Shown in pieces: positions 23,590 to 28,221 of a DNA stretch of 28,221 bases. The translations under genes were made by a program, and so were the position numbers. Source of the DNA: JAKZSU01 sp047517485 (GTDB lineage Bacteria > Pseudomonadota > Alphaproteobacteria > UBA7887). Below the pieces are notes generated by a model, which worked only from the letters and a program-made list of their open reading frames with translations, was not told the DNA's origin and made no database searches. Position 1 is the first letter of the stretch. The number at the start of each line of letters is the position of its first letter. The DNA lies in contig JAKZSU010000175.1 in assembly GCA_047517485.1 (NCBI GenBank), positions 1 through 28,221 on the forward strand. The letters run 5' to 3'.

Positions 23590-23625
23590 TCGTATGGGGT
23601 CCATCTGTTAGATTCCATCCACTAG
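23590..23625. repeat. Right terminal inverted repeat, overlapping the pntAA 3' end
   Basis: Inverted copy of 23356-23391. Read on the minus strand it encodes the last residues of pntAA (LVDGI and the TAA at 23608-23610), so the present stop codon of pntAA lies in the element. Confidence 0.9.
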
Positions 23626-24744
23626 CATCGGGTGAACCACTTGGCCGTCACGGGTCACGCAGGCGCCGGCAAACACTTCGTCGTCCCAATCCACCTTGAT
23701 CGCCGTAGTGTCGATATCGATCATCGGGGTCAGGAAATTGAGCAAGTTGCGGGCGTAGAGCGGGCTGGCGTCGACCGCGACGCGGCCCGGCACATTGGCG
23801 TGGCCGACAATGTTGACCCCGTGTTTGACGACCACCTTGCCATGCTCGCTGAGCTCGCAATTGCCGCCGGTCTCGGTCGCCAGATCGACGATCACCGATC
23901 CCGGCTTCATGTCCGCGACCATTGGCGCGGTGATCAGCGTCGGCGCCACGCGCCCGGGTATCAGCGCGGTGCAGATCGCGATGTCCTGGGTCTTCAAGGT
24001 CTCGTGGATCAACTCGCTTTGTCGACGTTTGTAGTCTTCGCTCATTTCCTTGGCATAGCCGCCGGCGGTCTCCGCGCTCTCGGTCTCGTCGTTCGCAACC
24101 TCGACGAATTTGGCGCCCAGGCTCTCGACCTGCTCCTTGACCACCGGTCGCACATCGAAGGCCGAGACCACCGAGCCCAGCCGCTTGGCGGTGGCGATCG
24201 CCTGCAAGCCGGCGACCCCGGCGCCGAGGACCAGGGTTTTCGCCGGGGCGATGGTGCCCGCCGCGGTCATCATCATCGGCAGCACCTTGCCAAACGCGTT
24301 GGCGGCGTCGAACACCGCCTTGTAGCCGGCGAGATTGCTTTGCGAGGACAGCGCATCCATGCTTTGGGCGCGACTGATCCGCGGCACCAATTCCATCGCG
24401 AACGCGGTCACGTCCTTCGCCGCGTACGCGGTCACTTGATCGCGATGCTGCAGCGGCGCGAGCAAGCCGATCAGGGTACAGCCGTCCGGTAGCGCCGCCA
24501 TCTCGTCGTCGGTCGGGCGCGCCACCTTGAGCACCATATCGGCACCGTCGTAGGTCGCCTGTGCGGTGGCGGCGATCGTTGCGCCGGCGTCTTGCAACAC
24601 CGTATCGGTCATGGCCGAGCCAGCGCCCGCACCCGCTTCGACAACCACGTCGAGGCCCATGCCGGTTAGCTTGGTCACCACCAGGGGCGATATGGCGACG
24701 CGCGTCTCGTACTCGCGAATTTCCTTCGGAATTGCGATTTTCAT
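23608..24744 (-). CDS. pntAA: NAD(P) transhydrogenase subunit alpha, part 1 (soluble)
   Basis: A 378-residue soluble NAD(H)-binding domain I of the transhydrogenase. MKIAIPKEIREYETRVAISP is the alanine-dehydrogenase/PntAA N-terminus. VLGAGVAGLQAIATAKRLGSVV, then FDVRPVVKEQVESLGAKFVEV, is the NAD-binding fold. RVAPTLITAPMVADMKPGSVIVDLA follows. The protein is complete, but its last four residues (VDGI) and stop are supplied by the inserted branched repeat; without it the end would read HPMLVEGDG and stop. The AGGA site precedes ATG 24744. It heads the operon pntAA-pntAB-pntB. Confidence 0.96.
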   Translation of the reverse strand: MKIAIPKEIREYETRVAISPLVVTKLTGMGLDVVVEAGAGAGSAMTDTVLQDAGATIAATAQATYDGADMVLKVARPTDDEMAALPDGCTLIGLLAPLQHRDQVTAYAAKDVTAFAMELVPRISRAQSMDALSSQSNLAGYKAVFDAANAFGKVLPMMMTAAGTIAPAKTLVLGAGVAGLQAIATAKRLGSVVSAFDVRPVVKEQVESLGAKFVEVANDETESAETAGGYAKEMSEDYKRRQSELIHETLKTQDIAICTALIPGRVAPTLITAPMVADMKPGSVIVDLATETGGNCELSEHGKVVVKHGVNIVGHANVPGRVAVDASPLYARNLLNFLTPMIDIDTTAIKVDWDDEVFAGACVTRDGQVVHPMLVDGI

Positions 24745-24837
24745 GTCCAGATCCTGCGATGAGGGTAAGACTCGGCCCCTTCATACCGAAGGACCGGAAA
24801 AATTTCACTATCGAAGTTCCGCAAGTCTGCTGTGTGC

Positions 24838-26154
24838 TCAGCGGGCTCTAACGCCGCGCGCGAGGCTCGGGTAGTGCGCCGCCAGGGTTGCCGCGCGGAC
24901 CACCATGAAAAGCGTGAACGCGAGCCAGAGCCCATGATTGCCCCAAAGCGGGACCAAGATGGCGAGCGCCGTCAGGTAGAAGAGAAACGAAATCACCATC
25001 GCGTTGCGCATCGCCCGGCCGCGGGTCGCGCCGATGAAGATGCCGTCGAGTTGGTACGACCAGATCGAAATCAGGGGAGCGGCGATCACCCATGGCAAAA
25101 ACTCGGCGGTCATGACGCGGACGTCGCCGACCGTGGTGATCAGAGCGATGAGGTGCGGGCCGAGCGCCCAGTAGGCCGCCGCATAGGCGATCGCGAGCAG
25201 CCCGGCCCACAGAGTCGATGCTTTTACCACCGCCGCCAGCGCCGCCGCATCGCGCCGCCCAACCGCCTCGCCGACCAAGGCCTCCGCGGCGTGCGCGAAG
25301 CCATCCAATCCATAAGACATAAAGGCTTGAAACAGCAGCAGAATTCCGTTGGCGGCGAGAACCAGATCGCCAAATCGCGCGCCCAGCGCGGTGAACATCG
25401 ATACCACGGTAATCAAACATAGCGTGCGAACCATGATATCGAGGTTGAGATGCATGATCGCCATCAGGCGGCGACGATCGACGATCTCGCGCCACGGCCA
25501 GGACGCGCCGGCGCGCCGGGCCTCGCGCGCCATCACCCAAAGGCCGCCGATCAGCCCCAGCGATTGCGCCAGCGCGGTCGCCAGGGCGACCCCGGGAACC
25601 CACATTTCGAGACCGACAGCGAGAGCAAGGTCGAGCACGATGTTGGCGCCGTTGATCAAAAGCTGGAGGTAGAGCGCGGTGACCATGCGCTGGCGTCCGA
25701 TCAACCACCCCAAGATCGCCATATTGATCAGCGCAGCGGGTGCCGCCCAAATCCGGATCAACAGATACTCACGTGCAATCGGCGCCACCGCGTCACTGGG
25801 GGCGATCAACGACAAAGCGGCCTCGATGATCGGCAATTGCAACGCGATCAGCGCCAGTCCGAACAGTCCGCCGAGGACGGCGCCGCGGCCAAACGACGCG
25901 AACAGTTCCGCCCGTTCGCCGGCGCCGTAGGCCTGGGCGGCGAGCCCGGCGGTGCCCATGCGCAGGAAGGAAAAACTCCAGTAGAGAAACGAGAACACCG
26001 TCGCGCCGACCGCGACCGCGCCAATCTCCGCCGCGCCCAGGCGGCCGATAACAGCGGTATCGACCGCGCCAAGCAAGGGAATCGTCAAGTTGGCGAGTAT
26101 GTTGGGGATGGCGAGCCGCCAAACGCGGCCATGCCAATCGGTTTTAGGACTCAA
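24838..26154 (-). CDS. MATE family efflux transporter, DinF-like
   Basis: A 438-residue multidrug and toxin extrusion type inner-membrane exporter with about 12 hydrophobic segments, using a proton or sodium gradient. The N-terminal WRLAIPNILANLTIPLLGAVDTAVIGRLG and VGATVFSFLYWSFSFLRMGTAGLAAQAYG, then the pseudo-repeated middle half (SYGLDGFAHAAEALVGEAVG), match the DinF/DNA-damage-inducible subgroup. The start is TTG at 26154, because an in-frame TGA lies seven codons upstream and no ATG follows in the first residues. Substrate unknown. It lies 93 bp before pntAA on the same strand. Confidence 0.92.
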   Translation of the reverse strand: MSPKTDWHGRVWRLAIPNILANLTIPLLGAVDTAVIGRLGAAEIGAVAVGATVFSFLYWSFSFLRMGTAGLAAQAYGAGERAELFASFGRGAVLGGLFGLALIALQLPIIEAALSLIAPSDAVAPIAREYLLIRIWAAPAALINMAILGWLIGRQRMVTALYLQLLINGANIVLDLALAVGLEMWVPGVALATALAQSLGLIGGLWVMAREARRAGASWPWREIVDRRRLMAIMHLNLDIMVRTLCLITVVSMFTALGARFGDLVLAANGILLLFQAFMSYGLDGFAHAAEALVGEAVGRRDAAALAAVVKASTLWAGLLAIAYAAAYWALGPHLIALITTVGDVRVMTAEFLPWVIAAPLISIWSYQLDGIFIGATRGRAMRNAMVISFLFYLTALAILVPLWGNHGLWLAFTLFMVVRAATLAAHYPSLARGVRAR

Positions 26155-26296
26155 GGGCTGCCACTGTCTGGGTCATCACCGATGAAGCTAGCGGTGGTGT
26201 AGAGGTGGGTCAACATTGCCGGTTCAATGTGCTAAAAGACCCGCCGTGATTAAAGGAGTAGGGGCGTAAAACTTCGACGATAAGAAAGGACGCCGT

Positions 26297-27088
26297 GTGG
26301 CCACGCCTCTTCATGTCGTAGACGCTTTTGCCGATACCGCGTTTTCGGGGAACCCGGCGGCGATTTGCGTGCTCGACTCCGCGGCCGATCCCGCGTGGAT
26401 GCAGCAGGTGGCGGCGGAAATGAACTTGTCCGAGACGGCGTTCGTCGTCGCCAGCGGCGACGGCTTCGACTTGCGTTGGTTCACTCCCACCCTCGAAGTC
26501 GATCTCTGCGGTCACGCGACCCTGGCGACCGCGCATATTCTGTGGGAGCGCGGCGATCTCGACCTCGCGTCGCCGGCGAAATTCGACACCCTATCCGGAC
26601 GCCTCACCGCGACCCGCGAAAATGAGTGGATCGAGCTCGATTTTCCCGCCGAGCCGGCCGAGCCGGTTGAGCTTCCCGTGGCGCTGGCGGACGGCCTCGA
26701 TAGCGAGCCGCGGTGGACCGGCCGCAACCGCTGGGACTATCTCGTCGAGCTCGACGGCGAGGGGGTGATCCGCGGCCTGGCCCCGGATTTCGCGCGCCTT
26801 ATGGCGTTGAAAACCCGTGGCATCATCGTCACCGCGCCGGCCGAAACCCCCGGCATCGACTTCGTATCCCGTTTCTTCGCACCGCGCGCCGGTATCGACG
26901 AAGATCCGGTAACCGGGTCGGCGCATTGCGCCCTGGGGCCGTTCTGGGCCGATCGCCTGGGCCAGGATCGGCTCGAGGCATTACAGGTATCGCGGCGCGG
27001 CGGGCGCCTCAAAATTCACCGCAACGGCGATCGCGTTGGCATCGCCGGCCAGGCGGTCACCGTGTGGTCGGGCAAGATCCACGCGTGA
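26297..27088 (+). CDS. PhzF family isomerase/epimerase
   Basis: A 263-residue PhzF-fold protein (diaminopimelate-epimerase-like). The start PLHVVDAFADTAFSGNPAAICVL, the catalytic Glu at about 46 in MNLSETAFVV, LRWFTPTLEVDLCGHATLATAH, and GIDEDPVTGSAHCALGPFW are all family features. Most PhzF-like proteins are not phenazine enzymes; the substrate here is unknown. The start is GTG 26297 with AAAGGA upstream. Its TGA overlaps the ATG of the next gene (TGATG-like), so the two form an operon. Confidence 0.93.
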   Translation: MATPLHVVDAFADTAFSGNPAAICVLDSAADPAWMQQVAAEMNLSETAFVVASGDGFDLRWFTPTLEVDLCGHATLATAHILWERGDLDLASPAKFDTLSGRLTATRENEWIELDFPAEPAEPVELPVALADGLDSEPRWTGRNRWDYLVELDGEGVIRGLAPDFARLMALKTRGIIVTAPAETPGIDFVSRFFAPRAGIDEDPVTGSAHCALGPFWADRLGQDRLEALQVSRRGGRLKIHRNGDRVGIAGQAVTVWSGKIHA

Positions 27089-27873
27089 TGGATCGCCGCG
27101 CGCGCGAAACCGCTGCCGAGATTCTGGCGACCGCCCGGCTCGAGCGGTCGGTGATTACCCGCCTGCCGAGCGCAATCAGTCCGCAAACCCTATCGGAAGC
27201 GTACGACGTGCAGGAGATGCTTCATCGCCACCTGACCGCCGCCGGGCACGGCGCGTTGGCGGGGCACAAAATCGGCTGCACGACGCCGGTCATGCAGGCA
27301 TTCCTCGATATTCCAAATCCCTGCGCCGGCGGGGTGTTCGCACCCACCGTGCACGATATCGAAGGACGGTTCCCGCATGCCGACTTTGTGCACGTCGGCG
27401 TCGAATGCGAGATCGCGGTACAGCTCGGCGCCGACCTCGACACCGGGACCTATGATCGCGCCGATGTCGGCCGCGCGGTCGCGGCGGTGATGGCGGCGAT
27501 CGAGGTGGTTGACGACCGCTACGACGACTATCGCGGGTTCGCGACACCGCCCTTGGTGGCCGATGATTTCTTCAACGCCGGGTGTGTCCTCGGTGCCCCG
27601 GTCACCGATTGGCGATCCCTCGATCTCCCCGTCGTCGCCGGACGCATGGCGATCGATGGCCGCGAGATCGGCCGCGGCGTCGGCGGCGATATCATGGGCC
27701 ATCCCCTCGAGGCCTTGGCCTGGCTGGCGACCATGCGGGCCGCGCGGGGCACGCCGCTTCGCGCCGGAGAGTTCGTTTTGCTCGGCAGTGTGGTTGCCAC
27801 CGAGTGGGTCGAGCGCGGCGCTGTCGTGGAGGTCGAACTCGACGGGCTCGGCGTGGCGCGCGCTGTTTTCTAG
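27088..27873 (+). CDS. 2-keto-4-pentenoate hydratase-like protein (FAH superfamily)
   Basis: A 261-residue MhpD-type protein of the fumarylacetoacetate hydrolase superfamily, which hydrates 2-hydroxypenta-2,4-dienoate-type compounds or decarboxylates their relatives. AYDVQEMLHRHL, GHKIGCTT, then VGVECEIAVQLG (Glu-x-Glu metal ligands) and AAIEVVDDRYDDYRGFATPP identify the group; RGVGGDIMGHPLEALAWLA is the C-terminal block. I choose ATG 27088, overlapping the PhzF stop; the frame open upstream is antisense-like overlap. No meta-cleavage genes are nearby. A GCCCG/CGGGC hairpin (27875-27889) without a T-run follows. Confidence 0.9.
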   Translation: MDRRARETAAEILATARLERSVITRLPSAISPQTLSEAYDVQEMLHRHLTAAGHGALAGHKIGCTTPVMQAFLDIPNPCAGGVFAPTVHDIEGRFPHADFVHVGVECEIAVQLGADLDTGTYDRADVGRAVAAVMAAIEVVDDRYDDYRGFATPPLVADDFFNAGCVLGAPVTDWRSLDLPVVAGRMAIDGREIGRGVGGDIMGHPLEALAWLATMRAARGTPLRAGEFVLLGSVVATEWVERGAVVEVELDGLGVARAVF

Positions 27874-27959
27874 CGCCCGCGCTTCGGGCAAGAGAATTGC
27901 CACGATCGCCCTATATCTATCCCCATCGTCGATCGAAGTGGTCCGAGGGCAGAGAAGTT

Positions 27960-28221
27960 ATGGAAGAAAATATCGAGTGCTCGATATGCAAGTACTGGAT
28001 CTCCCTTTGGCAAATCAAGGGTAGGCCGGCGAACAAAGGCGCCGGCGGGGTCGAGCGCCGCTCCAAGCGCGGCCGATGTCACCGCCATGCGCCGCGGGCC
28101 AGCGCGCTCAGCGTACAATGGCCGTGGACCAAACCGCACGACACCTGCGGCGACTTCGCGCCACGCCTTGAAGAACGCCGCACCGTCGTCGATGCCGCGG
28201 AGTCCGCGGATCTCGAAGCCG
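27960..28221 (+). CDS. Small Cys/His-rich (putative zinc-binding) protein, partial
   Basis: An open frame begins with ATG 27960, preceded by a GAGGGCAGAGAAG ribosome site, and runs off the right edge (about 87 residues). It reads MEENIECSICKYW, then GRCHRHAPRA, then WPWTKPHDTCGDFAP: a CxxC pair, a CHRH motif and a late Cys in a WP...D.CGDF context. This order matches small proteobacterial and phage-associated zinc-binding proteins (CxxC-x-W ... C-x-x-HAP ... WP ... WCGxF) that I know only by pattern. A long antisense frame covers the same bases, but the metal-site pattern and ribosome site favour this strand. Confidence 0.65.
   Translation, partial: MEENIECSICKYWISLWQIKGRPANKGAGGVERRSKRGRCHRHAPRASALSVQWPWTKPHDTCGDFAPRLEERRTVVDAAESADLEA

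Larger units (their letters stand above)
23356..23625. mobile_element. Branched inverted-repeat element (MITE-like) inserted between pntAA and pntAB
   Basis: A 270-bp element that is nearly all self-complementary. Outer arms 23356-23391 and 23590-23625 match at 35 of 36 positions (mismatch 23366/23615). They enclose two compound hairpins (23392-23485 and 23495-23589) joined by CCCTGTGGG, which can itself form a 3-bp stem. About 206 of 270 nucleotides can pair. Both ends are CTAG, so the element may be 262 bp (23360-23621) with 32-bp terminal repeats and a 4-bp CTAG duplication. Deleting it with one CTAG restores overlapping pntAA and pntAB. No transposase or gene lies inside. CTAG would fit YTAR/YTAG-type targets described for IS5/IS701-like elements, but the family is unknown to me. 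Confidence 0.8.

Noticed and set aside
23356..23604. An 82-residue open frame inside the branched repeat
   Set aside because: Its sequence follows entirely from the palindromic arms, with no recognisable protein and no good ribosome site; the element is better explained by its pairing.
23356..23625. Reading the branched repeat as a simple terminator, an integron attC site, a retron RNA or a CRISPR
   Set aside because: There is no T-run after the stem, no integrase or reverse transcriptase gene nearby, no direct-repeat/spacer pattern, and the fold is much larger than an attC or terminator.
26210..26240. Possible promoter TTGCCG (26216) with TAAAAG (26233) before the PhzF-like gene
   Set aside because: The spacer would be only 11 bp, too short for a sigma70 promoter.
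27870..28221. A minus-strand open frame reaching the right edge
   Set aside because: Not fully excluded, but the plus-strand frame has a ribosome site and a coherent metal-binding pattern, so I annotated that one.

Overview
This is a GC-rich, gene-dense chromosomal stretch of an alphaproteobacterium. The lineage call rests on DUF1192, the DUF1013 cell-cycle regulator TrcR, COQ9, a short YdcH/DUF465 protein, NnrU and a three-gene proton-translocating transhydrogenase (pntAA/pntAB/pntB). It reads as a free-living, ubiquinone-using heterotroph. I see no rRNA, tRNA, CRISPR array or prophage. Species cannot be told from the sequence.

Layout. 1-2424: a C-terminal gene scrap, DUF1192 (minus), then an MBL-fold hydrolase and a quinone oxidoreductase. 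2557-5357: trcR, hldE (ADP-heptose for LPS) and ubiX. 5354-7873 (minus): 6-phosphofructokinase, a TIGR02444 protein and a PEP-mutase/isocitrate-lyase-like enzyme. 8021-9934: ydcH, a terminator and purEK. 9903-11136 (minus): COQ9 and peptide deformylase. 11186-11825: an ABM-fold protein and rpsU with a strong terminator. 11889-15800 (minus): a sugar-acid type operon of iron alcohol dehydrogenase, 6-phosphogluconate dehydrogenase, gluconokinase and an atypical SDR. Across a divergent promoter region with a palindrome, 15920-20154 (plus) holds a catabolic-looking operon: TRAP solute-binding protein, HpcH/HpaI aldolase, NTF2-like protein, CaiB/BaiF CoA-transferase and an atypical crotonase. 20151-21588: an EctD-like 2-oxoglutarate dioxygenase (minus) and NnrU (plus). 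21585-24744 (minus): pntAA, pntAB, pntB. 24838-26154 (minus): a MATE exporter. 26297-27873: PhzF-like and MhpD-like enzymes. 27960 to the end: a partial small Cys/His-rich protein.

The most striking object lies between pntAA and pntAB (23356-23625). It is a 270-bp, almost fully self-complementary, branched inverted repeat: a 36-bp outer stem closes two long, multi-segment hairpin arms of near-identical design. It is bounded by CTAG on both sides. Removing it with one CTAG copy in silico restores an open pntAA end whose TGA overlaps the ATG of pntAB (TGATG). This strongly suggests a MITE-like insertion into a formerly overlapping gene pair. The element now supplies the last codons and stop of pntAA. 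Other points of interest are two enzymes missing canonical catalytic residues (SDR and crotonase), an orphan TRAP binding protein heading an unassigned acyl-CoA pathway, and the palindrome between the two divergent metabolic operons.
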